64,000 nucleotides of DNA from Acanthaster planci (GCF_001949145.1 NW_019091619.1:211379-275378), one strand, 5' to 3'; shown: positions 23,108-36,700, counted from the stretch's first letter. The notes: generated by a model from the letters alone, not told the origin. Program-made: numbers and translations.

Positions 23108-24285
23108 TGGCATCAACAATTTATAGATTAAACCGTTCAAAATTTTCAATTCTTTGGCACCAACAAACGCATTTACTTGCTGCGTTTTAGTGTTTCCTTG
23201 CATTCTCGGCCGAGTTGTAAGGAAACTGGTATTAAATATATCAATGTCTACTTCGGGCTTTCTGAGGATCCCAACCTTGGTCAATACGCGACCCCCACCG
23301 TTGTCAGGTCATTTCACGAATTATTGCGATTTATTTTTCGAATGAAACCCATACATTTCGTCTTAAAACGACGTTCCCTGTCCTGCTCGTGACGTCCAGT
23401 CATCGCAAATAACCCACAACTTTATTGATAAACCATCTGCCCCCTCGAATCGTACGGCTTGCTCACCTGACCTCATATTTACCATGCCATCCCCCCCCCA
23501 CCGGTTGCTGAGCCCACAAATTTTGTTATTTTCGTCAGCGTGCCAATAATTAAGGAAATGGGGATGACCCACATACCCACGGCTAAAATGAAGCACGCAC
23601 ATTAATAATGTTAATACTACAAACAATAACAGTTCATTTTTTTTCATTTGATGATCTGATCTTTTTCTCTTGCCACAAGCATGATATACAAAATAACTAC
23701 ATGTTTATGAATCCCATGTTATGAAAACCATTTGTGATGAATTAATCCTACTGAAAGGGAAAAAAAAATTGTTCCACTCGATAAATGATTTATACTTGGG
23801 AGGTTATATTTTTCTTGGGTAAAAACCACTTACACAACCAAGAAAAAACAACACGGTTATCGACCGATGCCACTGGTTTCCTGCTTAGCATCCGCTACAG
23901 CAGTCGCATAACATCCGCAATGTGTCATCAGCGATGAACTGGTACCAGTTACCCTCTATCTATTGTTTGGTGGTCTGTTGACGTGACATTAATGAAGTAC
24001 ATGTTTTGTATCCAAAAATCGCAAAGAGAGATTCAACACTTCTCGAGAAAGGGCTCTTGTAAGATCAGACATTCCACTTCAAAAATATACGCAGTTCTGC
24101 CTGCGATTCTGGAAAAAAATGTCGTTTAGTGTAAATTTTATTGTTGGAAGTGGGTATTGAGTTCTACATGTAAAGACCTGTTTTGACAATGCACACTTCA
24201 AATACATCTAGATACTTGTCGAGGACCAAACGTGCATTCTTTGTATGCGTGCACAACTATAGGATGAAATTGAATTTTTAAAATA

Positions 24286-25174
24286 TTAACGAAAAGGGAA
24301 GACATTTTTAAAGCTTCGAACTGCTGTTTTAACAGCTTTAAAAGATCCGTTTTTCCAAAACGACGAATTTGTGTTAACTTCGGATGGTTTGAAATGGATG
24401 GGATGAAATAAAAATGTGAAAATTACTGAACGAATGAAACTCAATATAGAAACTGCACAATGGTTAATGACATTTCTTTTTTGTGCAGGCGAAGTAACCA
24501 ACATAACTATGTCTTCAGAAGCATGAAGCTGCCAACAAGTTTCGAATAGTTTAATAACAGCCATCGCCTTGGCCAAACTGGTAATTCTGTTCATGCAGGT
24601 ACCACTTTCCTCCCGCGAAGAATTGAAAGCATGGGAGAAAAGCAAAATCTCTTTTAGAGTTCTTTGGAATGACGAAAAGGTTATTGCACTTCCTCTTTCC
24701 ACAACGACCAATAGCAGCGCGTTGTTAAATTTACTTAAGTGGTTTAAAAAACTAGAGTTCTTAAGCTTTCTGCAGTATAAAAAGCCTGCTTCCAAAAGCA
24801 CGTATATAGTTCGTGCGTGCGGATCGTGGGCACACGTCAGTGCTAACCACTTCTGGAGCTGAGACAAATCCAGTTCTCATTAAGCGGGGTCGCCATGTTT
24901 ATGTCTTGTTTGCCCTTCGTATAATTAATGGTTTCCCGCTGTCGGTGTATGAGCGAGTGACGCACCATCAGAGTTCAATGTCAAGTTGCATTGCATAGGG
25001 TCTCTGTGGATTTAAGTCTGTGGGATCGCATTTCGCGATCGTTCCAAAGATGAGTTTATCGTAGTTGAAGACACTGTCACTTTCAGTACAAAAACGACGT
25101 AGAGGTTATCATAACACGAGTCTTTTGCCAAGGTGGCGAGGGTTGCCGCCGCTTGAGTTCTCAGGTTCTCAGTT
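24286..25174. other. 3' flank of the DUSP10-like gene
   Basis: This lies immediately downstream (minus strand) of the phosphatase stop codon and probably contains its 3' UTR. A 193-codon open frame (24286-24867, minus) lies here; it has no recognisable domain and is not called as a gene. Confidence 0.4.
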
Positions 25175-25470
25175 CTACAGAGCTGTTTCGAGCGGTGGCG
25201 GCGCGGGGTGAGGCGAAGCCGTGCGTCTCTTGATCTGACGGGCACACTGCGCGGGAATGGACGAGGAAATCGTCTTCTCGTACGCCGCCAGCTGACCTAC
25301 AAAGTTGAGGTTCGGGTTGATGATGGCTCGCCGGGACTTGACCAGATTGTAAGCTTTGGCCATTGGCATGCCGCGGTACCTCATGATGTAGGCTATGGCG
25401 ATCGTGGAGGATCTTGAGATGCCGGCGCTGCAGTGAATAAGGACTTTCTCGTGGCGTTTGCGAGCGGCCT
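25175..25470 (-). CDS. DUSP10: DUSP10-like terminal exon (catalytic loop)
   Basis: The acceptor GGAACAG is followed by AG GCC GCT. The exon encodes KVLIHCSAGISRSSTIAIAY with the HCX5R active site, then INPNLNFVGQL and a Pro/Arg-rich tail. TAG is at 25175-25177. Confidence 0.95.
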
Positions 25471-27690
25471 CTGTTCCAAAGAAAAACCGAAGAGGCACAA
25501 TGAAAAAAAATGAAAGACAAAACCCTTTTCTGCAAAATGAAACACCGTCATACAAATGATTCATTCAGTTAAACAGATGCACATCTATTTATATCTATCA
25601 ACATCTAGAGTTCTAAAGAGATACGACCAATTTAGAAGTTTCAGTTTCTGATCATGCAATCCCGTTGTCTGCTTAACAGCTTACAAATTTTAGAGCTGGG
25701 CTTTCTCGTACCGGCATTTCTCCGAATATTTCCTCTCCATATGTCAACCTTCATAGTTCAACTGCACGTCCGTGATATACCTACCGATGAAGACGAAAGC
25801 CTCTTCGAAGTGCCTCTTGAGGTTGGCCAAGGAGTTGTCGCGCACGCTTATTCGCCTGTAATTGATGTTTGTGGTCTCCTGGTGGAAACAAGGCACCGAC
25901 TGGGTCACATTCAGGACGTTGCCGATCCTTTCCTGCTGGAGGAAGTCCAGGTCGGCTGCGTCCTTCTCATTGCCCACGTACAGGAACGTCAGCAGCTGTG
26001 TGGCCGGGATGTCGATCTCTTTCTGTTTGGCCGTGGTGTAGTCCACGCCAGAGATAACCTCGGCCGCGGGCCGGCAGATTGTCGTTTCTGCCGTCGTGGG
26101 GGCCTTCTCGACGACGCTCTTGCACAAGCTCCCGAATTGGTTTTGAAAGTCCTTTAGACCTCCTGCAAATTATCGAATCAGTTTGAAAATGCAATTGTTT
26201 AATTTGATGTGACGTTTTAAACGGCGTTTTAAACGTCTTCTTAATCCAACTTATCCAAAAACAAAAAATAACGTGTTGTGTGTGATGTTTGGTCTATTAG
26301 CGAAAAATGACTCCATTGGGACTGAAGTACAGAGTAGTAATGGGGGAAACTTTTTAAGGAAGAAAAAAACTTCAGCTTGTAAAGCTAAGGTGCACTCGAT
26401 AACCCCCATGTTCGTGTCTGTATCTATGATCAATCATTTCTCACAAACTAAATATTGCGGCGGGCCCTCGGCCTCACACAGTTCGCCTGTTCCTTATATC
26501 CCCCATGCACCATTCAACGTGTTATTCAGCCTATGGACTTTGCCATCGGTAAACAGTATTCAAGATGTCGACGGCACTAGACAACTGGGATTGTTTGCAC
26601 GCTACGCGCACAGCAGTTCTTTTTGGGGAAAAGCAATCATGGGCGACAAAGCTTGGTCAGCCAGGGGAACGTTCAGACGTCAATGCAGTCACTCGTGTGT
26701 TCGAAAGAGCCAGGCTAGGTTGTGGATCTATTTTATCAGCGATAGCACAACAGTTGTATAAATAGGTTTTATCCTGTGTTGTTTGAGCTGAAGTAAAACT
26801 GGGTTTACTTTGCTTTAATAGAAGAGAAAAGTTTATTGCTTATTTTCTGAAGTCAGCTCGTAATATTTTTAATGGTACAGCCATTACTTTATGAAATAGG
26901 ATTACACTTTTAGAAGACTTCATTTAGAGCGTGAAGAGTTTGCATTTACTTCACAGAAAATTTACGTACATAGATATTTCACTTAAAATCTTCAAGATTT
27001 CAACTTTAGGACAATATAAGTTTACGGTTTATTTCATCACATCTCGAGGATGATTGGAAAACATATAAATACTGCACTGTACATGTATTTACCTTTTAGA
27101 AGGCTAGCCCTCGTTCCTTCATTGCGGAGTGAGTTGAGAACCAGGAGTGTTGAATGGTTTGACGGTAGGTCGTCAATTACTTGAGTGTCCTCGTCGTAAA
27201 CCACCACGTCCTTATCCGATCGGGAACACAGAGCCTCCCTGCCTTCGTCAGAGGTAGCCAGATCGTTGATTGATAGCTTGCCCTGCTGCAATCGCCGCTT
27301 GGTGAAGCAGTTGGTGCAGTTCACGTTCACTGCCCCCTCGATGTGTTTCTTGTTATAGGCCAGGAAAGATCGGCAATCGACGACAATTGTGGTGGGACAG
27401 TTGCTGTCCAGCCGCTTGGACAACTCCCCAGGAGTCACTGTGCCGACTCTCGGGCTGTCCTTAGCCTCATTGGAGGTGGTAATCTGCCTCTTGATCGGGC
27501 AACTGTTCTTGCTTGATTTCCCCCTGCATGGCGGTAGGCCGAGGGTGAACACCGCGTGTGCCATAATGGCGCTTGAGTCCTGCCGAGCGGCAGGATCTAC
27601 TCGAGCTGCTGGTGGGCCATCTTTGCCGGTTTTAGCGTGTGCCTCTCTGCCTGTTGCTGAGGTGAAATCGTGAGAAATCTCTGGAGGCAT
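25175..27690 (-). CDS. DUSP10: DUSP10 (MKP-5)-like dual-specificity MAP kinase phosphatase, three exons
   Basis: Exons 27093-27690, 25785-26162 and 25175-25470 join in phase to 1272 nt, 423 aa plus TAG. Residues about 85-205 form the rhodanese-like, MAP-kinase-binding domain: VVDCRSFLAYNKKHIEGAVN, then the basic docking motif TKRRLQQGK (about 130-138) and VVVYDEDT. The phosphatase domain spans about 251-415. The catalytic loop is HCSAGISR, with Cys339 and Arg345 (HCX5R), and the general acid Asp308 lies in RDN. The KRRLQQGK motif, the GNEKDAADLD segment and the IINPNLNF block match DUSP10 better than DUSP1/4 or DUSP8/16 types. DUSP10 dephosphorylates phospho-Thr/Tyr in p38 and JNK. The start at 27690 (MPPEIS) is chosen because the frame further up has no family similarity; an upstream ATG at 28098 would add 136 residues, or a 5' intron may exist. 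Vertebrate DUSP10 is about 480 aa. Confidence 0.92.
25785..26162 (-). CDS. DUSP10: DUSP10-like middle exon (linker and start of phosphatase domain)
   Basis: The acceptor TTTGCAG is followed by GA GGT CTA, restoring the LLKGGL motif at the rhodanese end. The exon continues through the linker to TFLYVGNEKDAADLD and the general-acid loop SVRDN. The donor GTAGGT leaves phase 1. Confidence 0.93.
27093..27690 (-). CDS. DUSP10: DUSP10-like exon with N-terminus and rhodanese domain
   Basis: This exon encodes residues 1-199 from the chosen start. The N-terminal 80 residues are Ser/Pro/Lys-rich and probably disordered. The rhodanese domain follows, and the exon ends ASLLK-G with donor GTAAAT in phase 1. 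The open frame continues upstream to 28098, so the 5' boundary is uncertain. Confidence 0.85.
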
Positions 27691-28096
27691 GGATACTTTC
27701 TGCTTTCTTAACGCTAGTGTATGCCCACTCAGACTATTCAGTGGGCTGCCGCTGAAATTTGTCGACGGAGCTTGGCCGATTCCCGCGTTCGTGAGGTTGA
27801 ACTGCCGTTGATTTAGTAGTGTGTACCTTTGGTTTGGCCGGCGTAATGTACCTGGATGAATGAAACGATCCTTGAAACGAAGGAGTGTGGAATATACCAA
27901 TTTACCTTGGATAGAACGCTTGTTTTCCCTTCTCAAGAATGAGTAGACACGATTCCCTAAAACAGCGCTGGCCGGCGGCACAAGGTAGAAATTTCTGGTA
28001 CAAAACAGCGCTGAGCGCACAACAGCTAACACTACAGGACAGGACAATAGCTCTCCGTTGGCCGGCGGACTCGTATTTATTACACTGCGAATTGTC

Positions 28097-28358
28097 ATTG
28101 GCTATCCAAGGCCATGACATCATTCTTGTTGCTATTTCAGGCGCACTCATGAATGATTTATTATCTCTTGCCACGGTCCGTTGCGCATGTGCGGGTAAAA
28201 AAGATAATTCGCTGGTGTTCAAATGTTCCCGTCCACGTTATTCCAGCAAAGGTAAGGCAGGGCAACCAATGAATAAAGCTTTGGATAATAAAAGCCGTCG
28301 CGACTTCTTTATTTGTCATCTGTCCATAATCTATGCCATGTGATTAGAATTAACCAAT
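28097..28358 (-). promoter_or_regulatory. candidate promoter region of the DUSP10-like gene
   Basis: The minus strand has CCAAT at 28097-28101, which overlaps the most upstream in-frame ATG. There is a CRE/AP-1-like TGACATCA near 28114-28121, and a CCAATCA on the plus strand at 28354-28360. The region is GC-richer than its flanks. A CCAAT box at the ATG at 28098 suggests transcription starts further inside. This is motif reading only. Confidence 0.3.
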
Positions 28359-31300
28359 CAGCGGGCATGCCTCTTAGTCTTACCTCCAAGGCCCACTGAC
28401 ATTGTATAACATTGTATAACTATAAGCGCACAATAACCTATACAGTCATCGCTAGTAAGATTCTTGGTAAGAATTAGTAGGCGTTGTTAATTGCACTATG
28501 ATTGCACAAATTTTGCCAAGGAAGCGGTTTACGCAATGTTTAAACATCGAGAAAGTCAAAATGACGAATACTTAGTGAAACTATGTCCAGTAACCAAGTC
28601 AATGTAGAATTCCTTCCAGCAGATCCCCATTTAAATCTGACGAACAGATTGCATAATAGTTCATTTTACTCTGTAATCACACTTCACTTTTTCCAAAACG
28701 TCCCCCATCCAACTGTATGCGAAAAGATCCGTCTCTAGGATAATGGCGCAAGTGTATTCGACGTAACTGGGTTCAAGTTTCTCTCTTATGTTGCGTCCAC
28801 ATTAATTGTGTCTACGGTAGGAATGGCATTTCCCCAGTCAGAAGGCGGGCCCTTTGAGAAATGGGGATGGGAAGTTCACAGTTCTTCATCCATCCAGCAG
28901 ATTGTGATCACAGTGTTCTTTGAATAACCGCAGTCTATCGTTCTCCAAGCATTAATTATGCATCTCTAATTTGCTTTTTCAAAGTAAAATCGTTTCATCT
29001 ATTCACGTTTGGCATTGCGCACGGCCTAATATCGCTGACGTCATGGAATGACAGTGCTGAGGTGAAATTCTTCTGAAATGGAGACATTGCTGATCACCAA
29101 ATATGTAATGTAACGTTTTTCATTTTTAGACATACTAAAGCAAATTTTACAAAAAGGCGCATTCTTTATCAACAAGTCTTTCACTTTTTTATTCTGTTAA
29201 CATACAAATTTAATTGTGTGTTTTTAAGACCATAGTCATGTGGTACTTTTGGCAGCATCTAATTGTTATTGTTCGTCAGATTTTTATAAACCAATAAAGT
29301 TGTAAAACTAACAAAAATCTTTGTGCATTCGCCGTAACTTTAAGTACATTGATCGAAAGTCAGGCAGCTGTGTTTATCAAATATGTAGTTTGTTTCCTGG
29401 GCAACTTTGGACGGGCACCCAAATGGAACCATAAATAGTTGGTGTCCAGCGGTATACAGGAGACTGGGAACTATGTGTTCAAGGCTGCAAGGTATTGTTC
29501 ACAGTCAAGTTTTACTTTCAATACAGCGATTGTGGTGCGCTCCGGTAAATCAAGCAGTTGGTGTTAGATTGTTCTGAAATCCTGTCATTGTCCAGGTTAT
29601 TCAACCGTTATCGCAAAGTGCTCGTTGTAAATGACAGAATAAAAACTAGAACTGCGGGGGCCGTGGTTTGGTTGGTTGCTGGTTGCAACAAGTGTTTATG
29701 GTCCTAGATCTGATAGGAGCACACCCAGTGTGGGTGTCAGAAATTGCCCTATGATTGCGAGCCTTCAACATTACACAAACAGTATTCCGTGAATCTGAAA
29801 TGTACAGTATATGTGTGTCGTCAACCAAGATAGGCATGGAGTGTTGTCGTGGTTTAAAAACCGATAGTACATGTAATTCATGAACCCCCCCCCCAAAAAA
29901 AAGCAGAAAAAACAGAAATAAACAAAAGGAAGAAAAAACCTCAAAATATGCAAACAAAAACCAAAAGTTGTTCGTGACCATGACAAACAAACACAGAAAA
30001 TCTGCACTAATTCTACACATAGGGTAACTATGGTAACCCATGGAAATGAAGAAAGCTCCAACAGTGAACCATATGAACTGCGAGGAAAATAATGTAGGTT
30101 TAATCCCTCCGTTGACAAGTATTTTTAGAATTATGAATCCCCGCGTTTTGCCACCCACCCATTCAAAGGGATTAATTCTCACATGTCTGGAGAGAACCAA
30201 ACAGTGGTCTGCATGGAGAGTATATAAACTCATTACTGTATTGGTTAAAAATAGAACATCAACTCACTGGTTTGAAAATTAATCAGGGGTCATGTTACGC
30301 ACAACGTATCGTTCGCAGAAACTTGAAGGCAGCAGTGTCATTTTGCCTTGCGCATGTAAAGCAGTGTTATACAGTCATGTACATGTACATTGCACGGTTT
30401 CCTGATGGTTAAGAAGTCGACCAGTACGGACTCAGTCCTCTCATAAATTCCTGGAAAGAAACTCGGTGACATAATTACTGGTCATTTCTTTTCCTGTATA
30501 TCGTGGAACAAATGAAACAAAGAGCCCTGATTTTCAGATTGTAAATACATCGACAAAGCCCTCATAAACATTATTATAATTATGATGCTGAACATTTTAC
30601 AGGCCTATATAACACAACGAAATATGTTGAAACACAAGTATTTTCCCACGCTGAATTTATCCTCTGCCACAAAAGAGGACATTTTCTTTTCAACATTCGT
30701 TAAAAGATTTATACATTAAAGTGGGACTCATTGCAGGAACTTTCAGCCTTAACTTAAAACAGATCGTGTCCAATGATTCCAAGCAAAATAATAACTGTAA
30801 GCGTTTTCATTTTTATTCACCTTCGACTTTTGACCGAACACTGCGGGGCTTTCTGGTTGATTGCAGTCTATTAAAAAAGCCGGACCTATTGCTACATTTG
30901 TAGCAAATCATTTTTTTCTAATTGCAAAATACAGGCAAATAAAAAAAAATCACTCTCTGCGTGCACTCTGGATGATATTTTGCCAATTCCAAAAATAAAA
31001 AGAAATCCCTGTTTGTTGAAGAAACACCCAGCAGGCGAAGCTGCCGAATTTTTCCAGAAAGTTCCAATGAGCCTGCTTTAAAATGGAAACCAACCCGTCG
31101 TAGCACAAATGTACCCTGTCGTGACCTTCACAGGTAGACGATATCGATATACTTGTATTGTTCTTTTTTGTCAAACCTACGGACACATCAATATGCTACC
31201 GACATTCACTCAGATACTGCAACAAAAGCCAACGAGAAATATCGGTAAGTCATGACACCCCTCCTAAAAGCTGTTCCAGAAATATCTACTGAACAGTGTA

Positions 31301-33009
31301 AGTAAAATGTGTCGTTTTCAAGTTTTCGTCTTTTTTTATTGCTTTTATTTGATTTGGCACAGCAAATTAAGTTTACCCTCTTTCACTTCTCCGTATACAG
31401 AGAGGCGAAAGAGGCTCAAAGCCCTGTAGCTCATATTGAATAATAATTAAAAAAACAACCAGAATTACTGTTTATATTCAGGCTATCCCCATCTTTTCTG
31501 GTCTTTTGATATTACCATTTTTCATGACACGTCAGTAACTCTAAATTATTCGTGGTATTTCAACAACTTACTTTTGCTGACGTGTTACTCCTTGTTCGAA
31601 CAATATCTACAAGAGGGGCTGGAAATAAGACTATTAAACGGCGTCAGCATGAGCCGACTTCCTACTACAGTGGCAATGAAACTCAGGTAGTCTTTACTTG
31701 AAGTTTCATTGAAATAATATTATTTAGGCCAATGAAATGTTGAAAACAACACAAGATCACTTCAAATCTCGACAATCAATGAAATAACAGCTGAATCTAC
31801 TGAGCAGTGTTGTGGTGGATTAAGTTTGTAAAAATCGGTAAAATCTGTGTGTACCGTAAGGTTCTTAATTCTTACAAGAAATCGCAATCAAATCCCCAAC
31901 TATAATTTGACGACAGTGATACTGTTGGCCTATACCCCGATCTATTTTGGGGCGCGGAGCTAATTATTTGAGAGAGGTAGCTTTCACAAATTAAAAATGA
32001 CTCGGAGCATAACGTAACGCGATGGGCCTGTTATTTTTTGTCCCGACAAGTAATCCCGGTATAAGGGATCGAGTCATCTGCAGGCTACGCTGTTAAACAT
32101 TTTACATCTTACACCATGCATGCATCCTATATCCACTTAATATCTTAAACTCCATTTTATCCTGAATGCCAAGTTTCTACCACTCTCCCGGGTTTGGTTT
32201 TAATACGATAGTAAACTAAACTCCTTCAAACACGGAAACCCTCGAAGAGAAAATTGCTAAACCTGCCTTGGGCTTCAACTTAACAAATGCTAGTGATGAT
32301 GGACTTGTACCTGTCGTCAGCGACCGTTTGTCTATAATTCACTTAGAATCTATGCGTACCACCAGCGAAACCCTCCGCATGGTCGAATATTAATTGTTTT
32401 TCATACCTCAAAAAGGTAAGACTGGGCCAGTTTTTGATGGTCTCTAGCCAGTACAGATAATTTGCTTGTTTCGTTAGTTTGTTCTTTCCACTGTTCATTT
32501 ACAAGATATATTTTCTTGTGCAGGAATAAATTGGTCTTCTTTATTTCTTGCCTTGGACTGGCACAATTTATTTTACTTGATAATATTTCCCACTGTTTAA
32601 ATCTGTTTTTGAATGTTACTGTAAATTTGGCTTGACAGCCTCTCAAGTCAGTGTTTAAGTATACCTGTACATTTGGCATTCCCGGCCAGCTTGGATTGGT
32701 TTATTCCGTTTCTGTTGAGTATGCTGTACTGTGTACTTTGTCGTTGAAAGGTCGAATATTAATAATTGACAAGAGTAATCGTTTTCTCTAACCATGTGAA
32801 AGGTTTCCTCAAACATTACCACATGTCAAATGCTTCAAGTTCTAGGCATGACACGAGTCATGACTGTCAGCGTGTGGTACAGTGGCAACCACAGAGTGTG
32901 GCGAGGCCAAGGACTTAAGGCCAAGCAGTGTCATGGCAAGGGTTAGCTTATTTACATAATTATAATTGTGACGGATCCTAACGTTATTGAGTCTGGCTTG
33001 TGGACATAG

Positions 33010-33703
33010 CACGTGATGAAACCACTGTAGAGGCATTGCATGGTGTGCATGGCAGCTTTGTTCCATAGCAAAACCTCCTTTGCGCTTTAGTACCTATTGT
33101 GCATACCTTTTTTTTTATTTGAACAACTGTGAGTTTGCTAGTACCAAAAAAGCCTCTGTATCTCGTAAAAACGTTACAGAATAAAGCAGCACGGCCTTCC
33201 TCCAGCATTCAAGCTCGCTATACACTGGCTGTAACATTTAGTGTACAGTTAGCTAGTAAACTGTTGGGTTAATTATGTGTATTTACACTTGCATCCTGTA
33301 AAACAATTTTTGGCAAACACCAGCGAGTAAGTCGGGATGTCAGGTGGGTGCACAACTTCCGTCACGTGATGTGCTGGCAGATTCTGTGACGTAGCCAGGG
33401 CGCTTGAACGGGTGCCAAATGGAGAGTTAAATTTCCGCAATCAGTGCTTTGTTGCCTAGTGCAAACCCGCCCGCGTCACAGGATCAGAAAGGCCCACCTG
33501 TCTCGAATACCAAATGTGATTGGGACAGTACTTCAGGTTTAGGTACTGATGACATCACGCTTGGCTTACACGTGCACTTTTTCTTTGGAACCAGTGGGGA
33601 GCACAAAGGAAAGCACGCAGGTAAATAAAGTGTGGCGTCATCAATACGGGGTCTGCTGCGTCAACATGACGTTTGCACATTCCCAAGGACATTATTGCAC
33701 GTG
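33010..33703. promoter_or_regulatory. cluster of four CACGTG E-boxes, candidate enhancer
   Basis: CACGTG occurs at 33010-33015, 33363-33368, 33569-33574 and 33698-33703. TGACG/TGACATCA half-CRE words lie between them. The 33360-33710 part is more GC-rich than its surroundings. Canonical E-boxes bind bHLH-zip factors such as USF or MITF/TFE; GTCACGTGAT at 33361-33370 resembles the CLEAR type. No gene start was found beside it. Confidence 0.3.
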
Positions 33704-36700
33704 ACGCGTCAAAGAGCGCTCCTTTTCTGGTGCAGAATCTATTTCAAAGAAATACTAAAGGCCTACATGAATGTAAATGTTATATTTTGACTGGAGTCTA
33801 AGTTCAATGACCCTCTTGACCGAATGGCGGGACGGACAGTACATTCAGGACTACCGTGGGACGAAAACTTAAGACATACCCTACTGGAGGATCATGGGTG
33901 CAGGCCCGGAAAGTTTTGAATCTGTCATGTCGCTTTCTGTTGCAGTGTAGGATAACTGGAGAATTTATTGTGATAACCTCATTTTCACTGCATTATTTTT
34001 TAGAAATGTCATCTCCTGAACTTGAGAATTGTAACCCCATTCACAAACAACATTGCTGTTTAATTCTGCTATATTACTTTGCTCATATTAGGTTCGGTCT
34101 ACAAGCAATGGTTGACAATTCTGCTTCCCTGCTCTAAAATTCGCAGAAATCACCAAGATTTATTGCTTACAACAGTGCGTTATTTTTCATGCAAAATATG
34201 AAACATTCTTTGAATCACAGAAAACAATTATGCTGTCTTAATTGGCTGCAATTAACAAAATTTTTACTAGCGACAACATTTTCTTGCAGTGACGGAGTGT
34301 CGGTGAACCGAATAAGACAGGTGTGAAGTTAATTCTTGTGTATTGTGACCCTTTGTCGTGTCATTCTTTCACCCCCCCCCCGCAGCCGCACTTCTGATGA
34401 CCCACAACTACAGAGGTGAGAAGTTGTGAACTTGAAGAATAACAACAAGTTGAACCTGTTTGACAGGACAAAGTAAAATTACAGATCAGCAGAGATATCA
34501 CAGATCAAGTCCATGAAATTAATTCAGTGGCCTATCCTGGTTCATGTCCTCATAGACATTCACGTCAACTACTTCCTCTTTTCCCAGATCCTGCAGTTTT
34601 CGAGCAAATTTCGCGACAGGTTACATATCTACAGACCTGCCATACGCACAAAACTTTTTAAAATAGCTGTTTGCAGGAGGTTTCAACAAATTTGCTTATG
34701 CCACATCCTATGAAACAGTTGAACAGAAAAGTTTCATTAGAAATACGTTTAGAAAGACAAAACAGAAATTAGTTTCTCAGAATATAATGGGAAATAATAT
34801 ACGGCCTTTGCTTTCATTTCTGTGTTTTTGACGCATAGCCAAATGTTTGTAGACCATTGAGGTTCGTTTTCCTTTTTCTCTCTGTTGTGAAGATTTTTAG
34901 ACGAGCTGAAATTCCTGTTAAATGGTGAACGTTGTCAGGACTTTAATCAGAAATCAAAAAATAATAAGATAGATTTTTGTATCAGTTTTTAAATTTCGAT
35001 TTATTTTAGGGTGCTTCTGACTACTGTATCGAGACAAAACACACTTTTTGGAGCACCTCACCGGTCAGACTGACCACTTTGAGGGTTTTAGTTTGTTTTT
35101 AGATTTAAATGTGCGTTTTCGTTTTCGTTCGTTAGTTTTCCTGTGAAGAGCATGTGATTGATTTCCATAAGGGAGGGTGGTCTCCCAATGTTATTTTCTT
35201 CTTTGTCAAATCATGGCACTGTAATTTATGATTATGATAAAGTTTTGTTATAAATTGAGTACACTGTAGTGATTCAGTTGTCTAATTTGCTTAACAAATG
35301 GCAACCAAATATTAAAGAAAAGAAATAAAATAAAAATCAGAAGCAACAGGGGAAAGATGAAAGTTGTAAAAAATCCTTTGCGAACTTAACCTTTCAAAGT
35401 TTTAAGCCGACCGTAATGAGCGGTGGTTAATAACGTAACATAACATAACAGGGGTAATTTAGGCCTACAAAATATTAGTATACTTCCTACCTCCGATTTG
35501 CGTCACTTGAGGAATAATGATGCTTTAATAATATACTTTCATCACATAATCATCACGAAAGAATTCTATACAAAGTATAGTGGAAAAAGTGCGCAAAATA
35601 ATATCACTTTGACTAGCAGGAAGGAAATGATACATGGGGATGCTCCACGTGATCACTGTTTTGTTCAGGGGGAAACTAAATGTCCGGTCAATTTTCCTGG
35701 TATATAATGCATACTCACTGGTTGAAATATGACCAAGCACAATGTTTTGAAAAGCAGTAGCTTTCCCCCACATGGGAAATACGATGATATAATGGTGTAA
35801 AAATAGTACCTATTCCAGTTTATATTGCAAGTTGATTCTTATTACATGTAATGTGTTCGGATTTTATTCCAGTCGTTCCGCATTACAGGAGGTTCTTTTA
35901 CAAAACTTCAAAATGCACATTTGTATCTCAGTTAATCCTATTTTCAACTTTTGTTTCAGGATTTCAAAGGGTATTTTACTGCCCATTTGTTGTATGTTAA
36001 TGAAATATTCACGAGCAAAACTGTGATGTTATCCCGGGAAGAAGCCCAATGTCACATTGGTTCGTACACAAAAGTGTTCTACTTTTAGTAGACTTTGCTG
36101 GACTCAGCTTTCTTTGCCAACACATCGCTGTTTATATGCATAGCAATCAGCAAGCATCGATCCCGTTCTAAGAAATGTTTTCGGTAAGTAAATTCCGGGT
36201 TCACAATTTGAACAGAAAAGCTTTTGCACTGAATTATGTCTTCCCTAGATAACTTCACAGCAACTGCACCCTCAGTTCTCCAGAAAAGCAAGGATAATTT
36301 TAAGTGCTTAAACAGTACACTTTTCAATGCATTTTAACCAAACAGGGATGTAAAATATCTTAAACAAGAATACAAAGTTGAAGAAAAATTGTGTCTGAGA
36401 AAAAAAATTATGGCTCGCAATTGTTTTTACGCCGCGCATAAACTGACGTTCACAAACTTCTGTGCGTGAAGGGAATCCTAGGGGCTGAAACTATGGGCAT
36501 CAAGGGGGGAATTGCAGATAACAAGGGGGCAGAATAAGAGATAAGGCGAAGAAACGAAAAGCAGGAAGAAAGGGAGGTCAAATCACCATTTTGCCTCAAA
36601 GTATGTCGTAACGGCCCCCTTCCACTCATAACTATTGGACAGTTTGCTGCTGATGAGTGTTTGTCCCCTCCGTAAAGATTCGGGCGACGCCCATGACAGG

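Larger units (their letters stand above)
13002..24285. other. intergenic region between NOXRED1 and the DUSP10-like gene
   Basis: No convincing gene was seen across this 11 kb. It holds the MITE at 16715-16854, a short hairpin at 18618-18650, a GC-rich coding-like remnant at 19755-20380, the GGGTCA-rich MITE at 22919-23107, and several C- and A-homopolymer tracts (for example near 17000, 17370 and 20630). The remainder is AT-rich sequence without recognised domains. Confidence 0.6.

Noticed and set aside
25654-26157. 167-codon plus-strand open frame
   Set aside because: Antisense shadow of the DUSP10-like middle exon.
29646-30233. 195-codon minus-strand open frame
   Set aside because: It is dominated by Phe/Leu runs produced by A- and C-homopolymer tracts on the plus strand, with no domain and no splice context.
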